From Geomonas agri (GTDB lineage Bacteria; Desulfobacterota; Desulfuromonadia; Geobacterales; Geobacteraceae), in NCBI RefSeq assembly GCF_020179605.1, contig NZ_JAINZO010000002.1, forward strand, positions 124,001 through 188,000: DNA of 64,000 nucleotides, in the 5' to 3' direction. Made by a program: the position numbers and the translations under genes. The notes under the pieces are model-generated. The model was not told the origin of the DNA and searched no databases. It saw nothing but the letters and a program-made list of their open reading frames with translations. Below are positions 24,623 through 34,239 of the stretch, piece after piece. Positions within the stretch are counted from its first letter, which is position 1. Each line of letters starts with the position of its first letter.

Positions 24623-26119
24623 TCAACGAGCGGGAAGGAAATCGATCGGGTATAGGATGGTTGTCCTTGGCACACCGTCCTTGGGCCCAAAGTTGAACTT
24701 CCTGACCCTGTCCACGATCTGGTCGCAGAACTCGGCGGCGTTGATGTTGGTTGATTCGACAGAGCAGGCGGAGACGACGCCGCTTGGCTCGATGGCGATC
24801 TTCAGCACCATCTTGCCGCGCAGGGTCGGATCCTTGCGCAGCTGAGTGTTGTAGATGCGGTAGAGGGCGGCCTTGTACCGGTCGAAGAGAATCTGGATTT
24901 CCTCGTCGGTGCGGGCGGCACGGGCGTTGGAGCTAAGCGGTCGCCCCTCTTTGGCACCTCCGGCTCCGGCGATCCCGCTCTTGACCTGGGCGAAGCCGCC
25001 CCCCTTGCCGAGCCTCCCCTCTTTGCCTCCCCCGACGTTGCGACCGACGGCGGCATTGCCGATACCGCCGCTGCCGCCGTTGCCGACGTTCTGGCTTACC
25101 GCGGCGTAGCCGCCTCCGCTTCCGACTCCCCCCTGCATGCTCACCAGGGAACGGCTGGCAACCGCCTGGCCGGCGGCGTTGGCGCTGTTGAGCCGGGACT
25201 CGGCGCCAAGTTTCGGGGTCGGGGTCTCGTCGATAAGGTCCTTGAAGCTGTCCTTGAAGGCAAGCATCCCAGTGTTCTGCGACCTCTTGGGGGCTGCCGT
25301 CTGCTCGACGGCCGCAGTCTTCGGCCTGTCCTGGGCGCGCTCCTCCTGGGGCGCAGCCTGCTTTTTCTCCTCGCTTTTCTGGCTAGCCTGCTCCTTCTTG
25401 GCCGGGTCCTTGTCCGTCTCCTTTTTCTCCTGCTCTTTCCTGGGCGGGGGCGGTTTCGGGATCTCCTTGCGCACCATCATGGCGAGTCGTTCCGGGACCT
25501 CGGCAATGACGGGGTGCACCGGCGCCGGCACGGTCACCACGCGCACGATGACGCTCAGGATGAGGCTGAGCAGCATGGCGATGGACATGGCGCGGCGGTA
25601 GCGCCGCTCGACCTCGCGGTCGTCGCTCCAGGGCATGACCAGGACATGCTCGGGTATCGGGAAAAGTTCCCGCTCCACGAGGAATTCCTCTTCGCGCCGC
25701 TGGTCGCGGGCGTGGGCGTCCTGGATCGCGTCGTAAAGACACTCCAGCTCCTCCCGGTGTCGATCAACCTGCCCCTTGAGACGTGCCTTTGTTTCCAGGA
25801 CGCCGCGGATCTCCCCGTCGAAGGCCTCGACCAGGCTTCGTATCCGGGCGACCCGCGGCGCCGGATCCGTCACCTCCGGCAGCACTTCCCAAAAAAGCTG
25901 GTCCGCGTCCAGCGCGGCAAGCCGCTCCATGGCGTTACAGGCGTCCCGGAGGGCGTCGAAACGCATCTGGTCGTCTGAAAACATTCCGAGTTCCGAGTCC
26001 GCCACGCTTAACTGCATCTCCAGGTCGTTGAGCGCTTCCTTGACCTGCCTGACCTGTGCGTTGAGAGGGGCCAATTCCTGTTCCAGTAAGGATGTATTCA
26101 CAGTGCACCCGCTAGGCAT
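24623..26119 (-). CDS. TonB-like energy transducer with AgmX/PglI C-terminal domain
   Basis: A 498-residue protein spanning the inner membrane once. It has a long cytoplasmic coiled-coil N-terminus (~1-170), a TM helix (~176-195, IAMLLSLILSVIVRVV), a Pro/Lys-rich spacer (PKPPPPRKEQEKK), glycine-rich repeats (GGVGSGGGYAAV, GNGGSGGIGNAAVG) and a C-terminal ~95-residue domain (LFDRYKAALYRIYNTQLRKD...FNFGPKDG) of the AgmX/PglI (myxobacterial GltG/GltJ) type. It is expected to couple ExbB/ExbD motion to periplasmic partners. The start chosen overlaps the upstream ExbD stop by 8 bases. Confidence 0.85.
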   Translation of the reverse strand: MPSGCTVNTSLLEQELAPLNAQVRQVKEALNDLEMQLSVADSELGMFSDDQMRFDALRDACNAMERLAALDADQLFWEVLPEVTDPAPRVARIRSLVEAFDGEIRGVLETKARLKGQVDRHREELECLYDAIQDAHARDQRREEEFLVERELFPIPEHVLVMPWSDDREVERRYRRAMSIAMLLSLILSVIVRVVTVPAPVHPVIAEVPERLAMMVRKEIPKPPPPRKEQEKKETDKDPAKKEQASQKSEEKKQAAPQEERAQDRPKTAAVEQTAAPKRSQNTGMLAFKDSFKDLIDETPTPKLGAESRLNSANAAGQAVASRSLVSMQGGVGSGGGYAAVSQNVGNGGSGGIGNAAVGRNVGGGKEGRLGKGGGFAQVKSGIAGAGGAKEGRPLSSNARAARTDEEIQILFDRYKAALYRIYNTQLRKDPTLRGKMVLKIAIEPSGVVSACSVESTNINAAEFCDQIVDRVRKFNFGPKDGVPRTTILYPIDFLPAR

Positions 26120-26606
26120 GCGACGCTTTCTGGATGACGGCAAGTGATATCTTTCCGTATCCGGAAGCTGTGCAGCTCGTCATGATTTTTTTGAGTACCT
26201 TGAACGGGATGTTCTTGTCCGCGAGCAAGGTCACTTCCCTCGTTTCGTTTTCGGCGGCGGTGCTCCGCCCCTGGTCGATCTTGCCTTGGATCTCCTTAAG
26301 CCGATCCGTCACTTCGCGCACGTAGCCGACCTTGTCGTCGTACAGTTCGGCCGTTCTGACCACCGGCTGCCCTTGCACCACGACCGCCTCGGGAGTCACC
26401 GAGACTACCACCGTCCCCCTGGGCTTGGTCTCCACCACCGAGTTCGGCAGGCTCAGGCGCTGCTCGGGCATGTCCCCGTTGAACGAGTGGAAAAGCAGGA
26501 AGAACACCAGGACCGAAAGAACGTCCAGCATGGGGATGAGATTCAAAAATGCCTGTCGGCGATGGTTGTTGCGCTCCAGCCGCTTCATGCGCCTGCTTTC
26601 TCTCAT
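26112..26606 (-). CDS. ExbD/TolR-family protein, second copy
   Basis: Single-TM proton-channel subunit. The membrane segment NLIPMLDVLSVLVFFLLF carries the conserved Asp of ExbD/TolR/MotB that binds the proton. The periplasmic domain ends VLKKIMTSCTASGYGKISLAV, matching the ExbD fold. Starts within the stop of the first ExbD gene (26603-26606) and overlaps the TonB-like gene. Having two different ExbD subunits with one ExbB parallels AglR with AglQ and AglS in Myxococcus. Confidence 0.92.
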   Translation of the reverse strand: MRESRRMKRLERNNHRRQAFLNLIPMLDVLSVLVFFLLFHSFNGDMPEQRLSLPNSVVETKPRGTVVVSVTPEAVVVQGQPVVRTAELYDDKVGYVREVTDRLKEIQGKIDQGRSTAAENETREVTLLADKNIPFKVLKKIMTSCTASGYGKISLAVIQKASHA

Positions 26607-27103
26607 GGTGCATCTCCTATCGATATCTTCGGGAAGAGGACGATCTTTGCCCCCTGTGCGCTCCCCGGCGTCTTCACCACCGTGCCGCGCACCACATCCA
26701 TCACCTGGACCAGGTAGTCGTACTCGACCTTCGGCTCCATGAGGACGGTCGCGTCTTCTTTGTCGGGGTACTGGGCCTTGATGCCGCGCATCACTTCGGA
26801 GAGCTTCTCGAGGTCGTACTTGTCCCCCTTCTTCGAGATGACGGCTTCTACGGACTTGCCGTTGGCGATCTCCAGCCCCGCCTTGCGGACGATCACCTCG
26901 ATGGCGAAGTTCGGCTTGGCGGCAGCGGCGGCTCCGGCGCCGGTGGGGACGCTCAACTCCATGATGGTGATACTGGTGAAGACCGCAGTGATGAGCAGAA
27001 AAACGACGAGAACGGTAAAGACGTCCATCATCGGTGTCAGGTTCAGCACCTCCATGATGTCCATGTCCAGTTCTTCTTTTTGCTTTCTTCTACGTCTGGC
27101 CAT
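26603..27103 (-). CDS. ExbD/TolR-family protein, first copy
   Basis: A 166-residue protein beginning with a basic cytoplasmic stretch (MARRRRKQKEELDMD). The TM segment LNLTPMMDVFTVLVVFLLI has the conserved proton-binding Asp. The periplasmic ExbD domain (residues ~60-160) ends VLFPKISIGDAP. It differs from the second copy by a longer Ala/Gly insert after the TM helix. Located between the ExbB-like and second ExbD genes. Confidence 0.92.
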   Translation of the reverse strand: MARRRRKQKEELDMDIMEVLNLTPMMDVFTVLVVFLLITAVFTSITIMELSVPTGAGAAAAAKPNFAIEVIVRKAGLEIANGKSVEAVISKKGDKYDLEKLSEVMRGIKAQYPDKEDATVLMEPKVEYDYLVQVMDVVRGTVVKTPGSAQGAKIVLFPKISIGDAP

Positions 27104-27144
27104 AACCGGCTCCTGTCATTTTCTCTGTAGTAGGTTTCGGGTTC

Positions 27145-27780
27145 TCAGTAGGCACGCTTGGCAAAGGTGGAGATGCTGTTGAGCGCCTTCACCGAAACCA
27201 TCTCCAGGCTCCCCACGATCTGCCCGGTGGTCGATGTGAGGCGGGCGTGGATCAGCAGCAGCGGGATCGCGGACATGAGACCGAAAGCGGTGCAGTTCAT
27301 CGCCTCGGAGATGCTGGCGGCCAGCAGTGCCGCCTTCTCGGCCGGGCTCGCCGTGGCGACCGCGGTGAAGGCGGCGATGAGGCCCATGATGGTGCCGAGC
27401 AGACCGAACAGGGTGGCGATGTTCGACAGGAGCGCAAGGTACGGGGTGCGCTTTTCCAGCTGGGGAATGATCTCCATGAGGCTTTCTTCCATGGCGATCT
27501 CGATATCCTCTCTTCTTCTCACCGCGCCCTGGCGTGCCAGGCCCATGGACAGCATCTGCGCTATGGTGGAGGTGTCCTCGTTGACCAGATCCCGCGCCCT
27601 GTCGAAGTCGCCGGTCGCCAGGATGGGGTGAACCTGATCCCAGATCTGGCTGTTCTCCTTCTTCACCCGGTTCAGGTGGATCCAGCGCTCCACCGCGATG
27701 GCGAGCCCGGCCGCCAGTACCAACAGAATCGGGAACATGAAGAACCCACCCATTTGGAAAAACCTTACGATTGCGTGCAT
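27145..27780 (-). CDS. MotA/TolQ/ExbB-family proton channel protein
   Basis: Three-TM stator subunit of 211 aa. TM1 is GFFMFPILLVLAAGLAIAVE; a cytoplasmic loop follows; then LEKRTPYLALLSNIATLFGLLGTIMG and GLMSAIPLLLIHARL, the conserved TolQ/ExbB core with its proton-path Thr and Gly/Pro residues. The ATG at 27780 follows GGAGG by 6 bases. With the two ExbD proteins it should form a proton-driven motor that acts on the AgmX-domain protein. Confidence 0.94.
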   Translation of the reverse strand: MHAIVRFFQMGGFFMFPILLVLAAGLAIAVERWIHLNRVKKENSQIWDQVHPILATGDFDRARDLVNEDTSTIAQMLSMGLARQGAVRRREDIEIAMEESLMEIIPQLEKRTPYLALLSNIATLFGLLGTIMGLIAAFTAVATASPAEKAALLAASISEAMNCTAFGLMSAIPLLLIHARLTSTTGQIVGSLEMVSVKALNSISTFAKRAY

Positions 27781-27840
27781 CACTTGCCTCCTTGCCTGTA
27801 GACCTCTTTGGGTCGATTGATCCGCTGATGCGGTGATTTA

Positions 27841-28215
27841 TTACATGCCCGGTTTCGAACCTGCCGAAGCGCTCCCGTTGGCGCCGGCGCTGACGTCATA
27901 AAAAGCCACCTCGCGCAAAAAAACCTCCCGGTCCACCGGTGCGGGGCGCTCATCCAGCGTCCTGGTGAGACTTGCTTCGGCACCCAGCTCCGAGGTTTTC
28001 CAGGGGACGATGACCAGGGACATGGGGGCCTCCTTGTTGCCCAGGACCGACATCCCCGAGACCATCTTGGGCTCCGAGTCGCCGGGGGCCGCAGGGGCTG
28101 CCGCGCCCACGTTGACATTGGGGTCGTCAGGTGCGGCAGTCCCGTCGTCCTGAGCGATGACGATGCCAACCGGGATAAGGACCAAAAAGATGAAGAAAAA
28201 CAGCCTGCCAGACAT
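27841..28215 (-). CDS. Small exported protein, 124 aa
   Basis: Signal peptide MSGRLFFFIFLVLIPVGIVIA, an Asp/Pro/Ala-rich stretch (APDDPNVNVGAAAPAAPGDS) and a conserved-looking core (MSLVIVPWKTSELGAEASLT, DREVFLREVAFYDVSAG). Chosen start 28215 follows AAGGAGG; an in-frame ATG at 28374 overlaps the stop of the preceding gene but its extra residues have non-coding character. In the Glt-like comparison this would be a small periplasmic linker; no homology is claimed. Confidence 0.78.
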   Translation of the reverse strand: MSGRLFFFIFLVLIPVGIVIAQDDGTAAPDDPNVNVGAAAPAAPGDSEPKMVSGMSVLGNKEAPMSLVIVPWKTSELGAEASLTRTLDERPAPVDREVFLREVAFYDVSAGANGSASAGSKPGM

Positions 28216-28370
28216 AGTGCGTTCCTCCTTGTAGCGGTGATGCCTTAAGCAAAACCGGATCTGCCGGTAACGGTGGTGCCTCCACGAAAAGCAAGGCTGC
28301 CTCTCCTCCTGCTCGGCCGGAGGCCTCTGCCTCTTGCCTTGCAACGGGGGAAAGTCGAAATCGTCAACAC

Positions 28371-29090
28371 TCATTGCCGCGGTCCCGCCTCCTTGTGCAT
28401 GGCGACCTGTCCGCTGCGCCCCTGCAGGTCAGCAATCCACAGCTTCACCTGCTTGTCGTCGGGGGTCGCCCTGCTGTACGCCTCGTAGTGCGCGCGGGCA
28501 CAGGTGAGGTCCTTGAGGTAGAGGTCGCAGAGTATGGCGAGGTTCCTTTCCAAGGGACGGTATTCGGGGAACGCTGCCAGGGACTTTTCGTACACGACGC
28601 GGGCCTCGGTGAAGCGTCCGGCCTTGCGCAGCAGCAGGCCGTACTCGTTGCCCGCCACGGGGTGCCCGGGGATCGCCTCCAGCGCGGCCTTCAGTTGCTG
28701 CTCGGCCTGTTCGGGCTTGTTCAGCTGACTGTAAGCGCCGGCGGCGTTGATGCGGGGTGCGGTGAGTCCCGGTGCCTGTGCAATCACCTTTTCCAGCAGC
28801 TCCGCGCCCTTCTGGTATTCGCCCGCCTTGAGGAGTTCGTTCGCCTTGTCGAAATCCGTGCGTGCCTGCCGGTCGAGGTTCACGGACTCCCTGATGACGA
28901 ACCCTTCCCTCCCCTGGCCCAGACGCTGCACCGATGGAGCGGAGGACTGGGGGAGGGGCGCCTCGGCCACGGGGACCGGGGAGGCATCGGGCACTTTCTT
29001 CGCGTGCCCGCCGGTCACGCACCCCGACAAGACCAGGAGCAAAAGGAACAGGAACAGGAAACCGGGACGGTCGTTCACCAATCGCTTCAC
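28371..29090 (-). CDS. TPR lipoprotein, 239 aa
   Basis: Lipobox LLVLSGC (Cys24), a Pro-rich linker, then TPR repeats (DFDKANELLKAGEYQKGAEL, AYSQLNKPEQAEQQLKAALE, GRFTEARVVYEKSLAAFPEY). Size and layout are like the AglT/GltE outer-membrane TPR lipoprotein of gliding machines; this is an analogy. The ATG overlaps the stop of the 1,081-residue TPR gene. Confidence 0.88.
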   Translation of the reverse strand: MKRLVNDRPGFLFLFLLLLVLSGCVTGGHAKKVPDASPVPVAEAPLPQSSAPSVQRLGQGREGFVIRESVNLDRQARTDFDKANELLKAGEYQKGAELLEKVIAQAPGLTAPRINAAGAYSQLNKPEQAEQQLKAALEAIPGHPVAGNEYGLLLRKAGRFTEARVVYEKSLAAFPEYRPLERNLAILCDLYLKDLTCARAHYEAYSRATPDDKQVKLWIADLQGRSGQVAMHKEAGPRQ

Positions 29091-32000
29091 TTGTTACCCC
29101 CTTTTGGGCGCCGCTTCGCGGTCCCCTTCTTAGATTTCTTCGCCTTGGTCGGTGCGGCTTTCTGGGCAGCTTCCTTGCTTTGCGCCGGCGCCGCGGCGGC
29201 TGCATCTTCCTGCGGTGCGCCCCCCTCCGTGGCCTTTGCTGCCGTCTTCCCTTCTCCGCCCTCGGCAGGTGCCGCCGTCGAACCCTCAGCGGCATTGCCG
29301 ACAGTTGCGGCAGGCTCGGCGGGCGCCACCGCGTCGCTTAGGACCGGGTTCCCGGCTGCGGGAGCCGGCGCGGCCGGCGCTACCGGTCTTTCGATCTCGT
29401 AGCTGTAGCTCTCCAGCGAGGCCATGAGGCCGCTGGCGGCTTCCGGCTTGTCGTAGCGCACGGGCAGGAGTTTCGCCAGCTTGCCGAGGCTCTTATCGAT
29501 CCAGCCGTTGTAGATGCCAAGGGAGATCAGCTCCATGTTCTTCTCGTGGACCGTGATCGCCTTCTCCTCGAACGGAAACGCCTGCTCCTCCAGGGCCATC
29601 TCGTACTCCTGCAACTCCTGGGGATTGAGATCGTCCGGCCGCTCGGAACCGGTGAGCGCCTTGGCGAAGTGCCCGTAGATTTCGGCCAGGTAGAAGGTCG
29701 CCGCCGCGGTCACCTCGCCCACTTCGTACTGCGGCAGCTTGTTGAAGTTCTGGATGGTCTCCTTCATCAGCTCCTTCTTCTTACGCAGGTTGTCTTCGAA
29801 CGGTTTCACCAGGCGCACCTCGGTGAAGCGTTCGTAGGTCTGCTCGGCGAGCACCAGGGCCCCCGTCCCGGCCAGGTACCTGGTACGCGGGGTGCGCGCC
29901 GGGCCGGCCGCGGCGTCGATGGCCACGATCTCCCTCAGTTCGTCGAGGTACGCCTTGCGGTCGTCCTCCTTGAGGATCTCGCAGACCTTGTTGCGCATCT
30001 CCAGGTTCACCTCGACCGGCTCCGGGAAGTAGCCGACGTAGCGGCGGTACACGACCAGTGCCTGCTTCCTGTTCCCGGTCTGCTGGTGCAGTTCCGCCGC
30101 CAGCATGAGGGACTCCCTTCTGACCTCCTCGTCCTTGAACTCCGTCTCCAGGCGCTCGTACTCGCCGGCTGCCAGGGAGAGCTGCCCATCTTCCTTGTAG
30201 ACGTGAGCGAGCTTGCGGGTGACCTCCGGCTGCAGTTCGTGCCCGGGGAAGAGGCCGCGGAAGCCGGTGAGGATCGCCGTCGCCGCTTTCCAATCCTTGA
30301 GCTGGATCAGCGCAACCGAGGCGTCGTACTCGGCGTTGACCCGGAGCTTGGAACCCGCGGCCATGCGGCCGACCCGCAGGAAATGGTCTGCGGCGGCGCG
30401 GTAGTCCTTGGCGGCGTTGGCCTGCTCGCCCTGCTTGTAGATCGAGGCGGCCAGGTTGTCCGTGAAGCCTTCCCGGCTCTTGTCTTCCGCGGGGACCAGG
30501 GCCAGCACCTGGACGTAGGCGGCCTCGGCGTCGGCGTACCCCTTCAACTCATAGGAGGAGTGCCCGACCACGATCCAGGCGGACTTGAGCACGTCCTTGT
30601 CCGCGGTCGGGAAGGTGGCAATGAGCTTTCGTCCCACCGTGAGCGACTGCTGGTAATCCTTCAACTCGTAGAGGTCGTCCGCGGCCGCCCCGAGCACGAT
30701 CGCCGCCTTCTCGTGTTCCGGGAAAGTGTCGGCGAACCTGAGCGAGCTGCGCACCGCTTCCCGCTTGACCTGGTCCTTTTCCTCGTCCCGGGTGCCCTTG
30801 AGCTGTTCGCGGTAGGCGAAGACGGCCGCATACCCCGCGGCGGAGGACTTCTCGTAGCGCGGGTATTCGTAGGCGGTCTTCTCGTATTCCTGCGCCGCCC
30901 GCGCGAAGGAGCGGTTCTCCATGAGCAGGTCCGCCATCTGGTAGTTGATGACCGGCGACTCGGCGTCCTTGGGGAAGGAAACCAGGAACTCGCCGTACCA
31001 GTGCAATGCCTCCTGGAAGTTCTCCTCCTTCTCCTTGGCATGTTCCGGGGCCTGGTACAGCGCATGGTAGTGGTGGGCGAGATCGGTGAAGTTGGTCTTC
31101 AAAAAGCCCAAGACCTCGGGGCGGGAGCCAGGCTCGAAGTGCTTCCAGTACTCCGCCTTCAACCCGTAGTTCCTGGCGAATTCCTTCTTCGCCTCGATCA
31201 CCAGGGTCGGGAACCCCCCCGCGATGTGGATTTCGATCACGCGCATGCTGAACTGCGGAGAAGCCCGGTGGAAGGGGTTGCGGCTCACGAAGGCGTTGTA
31301 GGCCGCCGCCGCGTCGCTGTAACGGCGCTTCTCATAGTAGAACTCGCCCAGGTTGCTGTAGACGCGGTCCTCGTAACTGCGCGTGCCTTTCTTCTCGAAG
31401 AACTCCACGGCGGAAGCGGCGCCGTGCAGGTAGGAAAAACTCTGGCTGACGACGCGGAAGGTGTCGTCGACCCGCTTGTGTTCAAGGTCGTCGCCGGTCT
31501 GGGTGAAGTCGTACCCGGTAGCGACCTTGTGGTCCAGGAGCGCGATGAACCGGTCCAGCCCCTCCTCGTAGAGTTCCTGCTTGTAGAAGGTCCAGCCGAG
31601 CTTGTAGAGGGCCAGCTCGTAGTAGGAGGTCTCCGGGCCGGCCTCGACCAGCCCCTTGTACACCCCTTCCGCCTCGATGTACTGCCGATGGGTGAAGAAG
31701 TACTCCGCGCGGCGGAACTGAACCTCGTTCAGGTAGCGCGACTTCGGGAAATCCTTCACCATGCGATCCAGCACCGCCATCGCCTGCTCGGTCTCGCCCA
31801 GTTCCTCGTAGGCGCGGGACATCTGGTAGAGGACCTGGTCGTTGCCGTCGTAGCGGGGGTACTTGTCCAGGAGCTTCTGGTACAGGGCGATCGCCTCGCG
31901 GGCCCCGGCCCGTTCCCCCGTCTCGTGCCCCCCCTGGGCCTTGAGCGCCCTCTTTTCGAAATCGGCTTCGGACTCGCCCGGTTTCGCCTGTTCGGAAGCG

Positions 32001-32332
32001 GCGACAGGCGCGGCCTGGACTGCGGTCCGCTCCGGCGCCGGGAGCGCGACATCGCGGCTGTTCCCGGCGGGGGCGGCAAGGTAGCCGTACTCCTTCTCGA
32101 TCTTCAAGTCGGCCAGGCGCCGGATGGCGGCCGGGGTGAGCGAAGATTCGGGCGTCTCGTCAAGGAAGCGCTGGTATCCCTCCATCGCCTTGTCGAGTCC
32201 CCCCTCGATCGGCTCTTCCTTGATCTCGACCTGCACGGTTCTGAGCTGCGCGATGGTTTCCCTGCCGCCGCCGGACTGGCACGCGGCAAGGAGCGCGGCG
32301 ACTGCCAGGATCAGGAATCTGGTCCGCTTCAT
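29087..32332 (-). CDS. Large TPR lipoprotein, 1,081 aa
   Basis: Lipobox ALLAAC (Cys18). More than ten tetratricopeptide or TPR-like repeats fill residues ~45-950 (e.g. AIALYQKLLDKYPRYDGNDQ, QVLYQMSRAYEELGETEQAM, EAEGVYKGLVEAGPETSYYE). The C-terminal ~130 residues are low-complexity Ala/Pro/Glu, ending in a very basic KAKKSKKGTAKRRPKGG tail. A periplasm-filling scaffold is the natural reading, comparable in kind to the giant TPR proteins of the Glt/Nfs complexes. Both ends overlap neighbouring genes by 4 bases. Confidence 0.88.
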   Translation of the reverse strand: MKRTRFLILAVAALLAACQSGGGRETIAQLRTVQVEIKEEPIEGGLDKAMEGYQRFLDETPESSLTPAAIRRLADLKIEKEYGYLAAPAGNSRDVALPAPERTAVQAAPVAASEQAKPGESEADFEKRALKAQGGHETGERAGAREAIALYQKLLDKYPRYDGNDQVLYQMSRAYEELGETEQAMAVLDRMVKDFPKSRYLNEVQFRRAEYFFTHRQYIEAEGVYKGLVEAGPETSYYELALYKLGWTFYKQELYEEGLDRFIALLDHKVATGYDFTQTGDDLEHKRVDDTFRVVSQSFSYLHGAASAVEFFEKKGTRSYEDRVYSNLGEFYYEKRRYSDAAAAYNAFVSRNPFHRASPQFSMRVIEIHIAGGFPTLVIEAKKEFARNYGLKAEYWKHFEPGSRPEVLGFLKTNFTDLAHHYHALYQAPEHAKEKEENFQEALHWYGEFLVSFPKDAESPVINYQMADLLMENRSFARAAQEYEKTAYEYPRYEKSSAAGYAAVFAYREQLKGTRDEEKDQVKREAVRSSLRFADTFPEHEKAAIVLGAAADDLYELKDYQQSLTVGRKLIATFPTADKDVLKSAWIVVGHSSYELKGYADAEAAYVQVLALVPAEDKSREGFTDNLAASIYKQGEQANAAKDYRAAADHFLRVGRMAAGSKLRVNAEYDASVALIQLKDWKAATAILTGFRGLFPGHELQPEVTRKLAHVYKEDGQLSLAAGEYERLETEFKDEEVRRESLMLAAELHQQTGNRKQALVVYRRYVGYFPEPVEVNLEMRNKVCEILKEDDRKAYLDELREIVAIDAAAGPARTPRTRYLAGTGALVLAEQTYERFTEVRLVKPFEDNLRKKKELMKETIQNFNKLPQYEVGEVTAAATFYLAEIYGHFAKALTGSERPDDLNPQELQEYEMALEEQAFPFEEKAITVHEKNMELISLGIYNGWIDKSLGKLAKLLPVRYDKPEAASGLMASLESYSYEIERPVAPAAPAPAAGNPVLSDAVAPAEPAATVGNAAEGSTAAPAEGGEGKTAAKATEGGAPQEDAAAAAPAQSKEAAQKAAPTKAKKSKKGTAKRRPKGGNK

Positions 32333-34236
32333 TCGCCCACCCTCTTTTGAGCCTGCGCCTTGTTGGCGCGGTCGTAGCTGTCCGCGATGGCAAAGCGCGC
32401 GGTGACCTGGAACTGCTCGAGGCGCACCCGGCGCCGGGACAGTTCCTCCACCGCCATGGCCTCCAGTATCTTCCCCTGGCGCGGCAACAGCGCCGCCACC
32501 TTTTCCCGGGCAGTCGCGATTCTCGCGCGCTCGCCGCGGATCCCATCGTCGTGCCCCTGGTAGCTTTGCGTCGCGGCCTGTCGGGTGCGCACGAAGGAAA
32601 CGTACTGCTGCTTGAGGCGCTCCGTTTCCCGGTTCAGGTTGTCGAGGTCCTCGAAGGTATCGGTGAAGCGCTGGTGGTACTGGGTGGCGATGTTAAAGGA
32701 GATGACACCGCGCAGCCGTGCCAGTCGCTGATTCACCTCGGCGGGAGCGGAGGCACCGGCGGCCTGCTCCAGCCGCGCGATCTCCTCACGGGCGATCCTC
32801 TCCTGCGCGGTGGCCAGGTGGTCCGGGCGCGGCGCCGTCAGCATGGCGTGCAGCCGTTTCTCGATGCGGTCGCGCTGCTCCTGGCGCAGCCGGATCTGGG
32901 AGTCGAGCTGCTTGAAGGACTCGTCGATCTCGGGAAGCAGCGGCTCGTAGTAGCCGCGGCGCAGCTTGATCATCTCCTCGAAGGAATCGAGGTCCCGGTT
33001 CCAGGCGGAGAGTTTCCTGGCCAGCTCGTTCAGGTCGAGGTAGTTTTTCAGGGACTCCTGGAAATCGTTGGAGGCCATCAGGTCGAGGAGGTAGTAGGTC
33101 TCCGGCGCCTGGGGCAGGCTGCGCAGCTTCACCACCCAGTCCGGGTCCTGGCGCAGCTCCTCCCGCTCCAGGGCCTTCAGGAACTTCCCTTCCTGCACGG
33201 AGGTGATGGAGGCGCCCAGCTTGTCGATCTCCTTGCCGAACGATGCCAGCGCCTGCCCGTACAAGACGGCCGCCTTCCCGTAGACCTTCAGCTTGCCGTA
33301 GGCGAAGGGGACCGCCAAAAGGGCCTCCTGCACCGCGGGATCGGTCACCTCGCGCCTGGCAAGGATGCTCCAGGGAACCAGCGCCCTTTCGAACTGCCCC
33401 TGGTTGGCGTCGGCCCACCCCGAGCCGAGCAGCGCACGGTTGGAGAAGGGGCCGCTCAGGCGCACCCGGTCCAGGACCAGCTTGGCGTCGCCCCCCTTGT
33501 TTTCGTCCAGGAGCTTGTAGCCGAGCACCAGGTTGGACTTGTCCCTGATTCCCTGGCTGGAGGGATCGAGGCTTGCGATCTGCCCGGCCCGGTCCAACTG
33601 CTGTCGCCCGTCCTGCTCCTTCCCCTGCCGCATCAGCGCAATCCCCATGTTGTAGCCGGAGAAACCTTCCAGCCCCTTGGTCCCCAAAAGTTCCTTCAAG
33701 ATGTGCGACGCCTCCTCGTGGCGGTCGTTGGCCATGAGGAGCTGCGCCCGCAGGAACGCGACGTCGTCGCGAATCCGCTCCGGCACCTTGCCCCGGATGC
33801 GCTCCATCGCCTGGAGGGCCTCCCGCGGTTGATCCTTGCGGAAGTAGAGCCGGGCCAGCCGGTAAATGGCCGCGTTGCGCTGGGGCTCGTCCACCTTCCC
33901 CTCGATCACCGCCCGGATGGCGCGCCCGGCGCGCAGGTGCATCCGGTAGCCCATCTCGAAGTCGCCGACGTCGAACTGCGCCTGGTCCACGTGGGGGTAG
34001 AGCGTATCCAGCGCAGGCTCGTCGACCCGGTGGTGCTGCCCGAGTTCGGTGTCCAAACGCGCCACCGACTCGAACCACTCACCCTGGTAGGCGTGGAAGA
34101 GCGCTTCTCCGAAGTAGACGTCCTTGAGGCCGCCGACGGGGCGGGGAGCACGGTCGCCGCTTTCCGTAGCGGCGCCGGCAGCCAGGGCCACGCTCGCCGA
34201 CAGCAGGCAAACCAGTATGAGGATCAGCCTGGACAT
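32329..34236 (-). CDS. Periplasmic TPR/coiled-coil protein, 635 aa
   Basis: Signal peptide MSRLILILVCLLSASVALAA. TPR-like repeats in residues ~40-330 (FGEALFHAYQGEWFESVARL, AIYRLARLYFRKDQPREALQ, DAFLRAQLL-type helices), then long charged helices (QEQRDRIEKRLHAMLTAP, EDLDNLNRETERLKQQYV) predicted to form coiled coils. Likely a periplasmic structural partner of the lipoprotein encoded next. Coupled to it by a 4-base overlap. Confidence 0.85.
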   Translation of the reverse strand: MSRLILILVCLLSASVALAAGAATESGDRAPRPVGGLKDVYFGEALFHAYQGEWFESVARLDTELGQHHRVDEPALDTLYPHVDQAQFDVGDFEMGYRMHLRAGRAIRAVIEGKVDEPQRNAAIYRLARLYFRKDQPREALQAMERIRGKVPERIRDDVAFLRAQLLMANDRHEEASHILKELLGTKGLEGFSGYNMGIALMRQGKEQDGRQQLDRAGQIASLDPSSQGIRDKSNLVLGYKLLDENKGGDAKLVLDRVRLSGPFSNRALLGSGWADANQGQFERALVPWSILARREVTDPAVQEALLAVPFAYGKLKVYGKAAVLYGQALASFGKEIDKLGASITSVQEGKFLKALEREELRQDPDWVVKLRSLPQAPETYYLLDLMASNDFQESLKNYLDLNELARKLSAWNRDLDSFEEMIKLRRGYYEPLLPEIDESFKQLDSQIRLRQEQRDRIEKRLHAMLTAPRPDHLATAQERIAREEIARLEQAAGASAPAEVNQRLARLRGVISFNIATQYHQRFTDTFEDLDNLNRETERLKQQYVSFVRTRQAATQSYQGHDDGIRGERARIATAREKVAALLPRQGKILEAMAVEELSRRRVRLEQFQVTARFAIADSYDRANKAQAQKRVGE

Positions 34237-34239
34237 GGC

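Noticed and set aside
28216-28374. 53-residue N-terminal extension of the small exported protein, starting with an ATG that overlaps the previous stop
   Set aside because: The extension (His/Arg/Tyr repeats) looks untranslated, and the downstream ATG has AAGGAGG and begins a signal peptide. Translational coupling at 28374 cannot be fully excluded.
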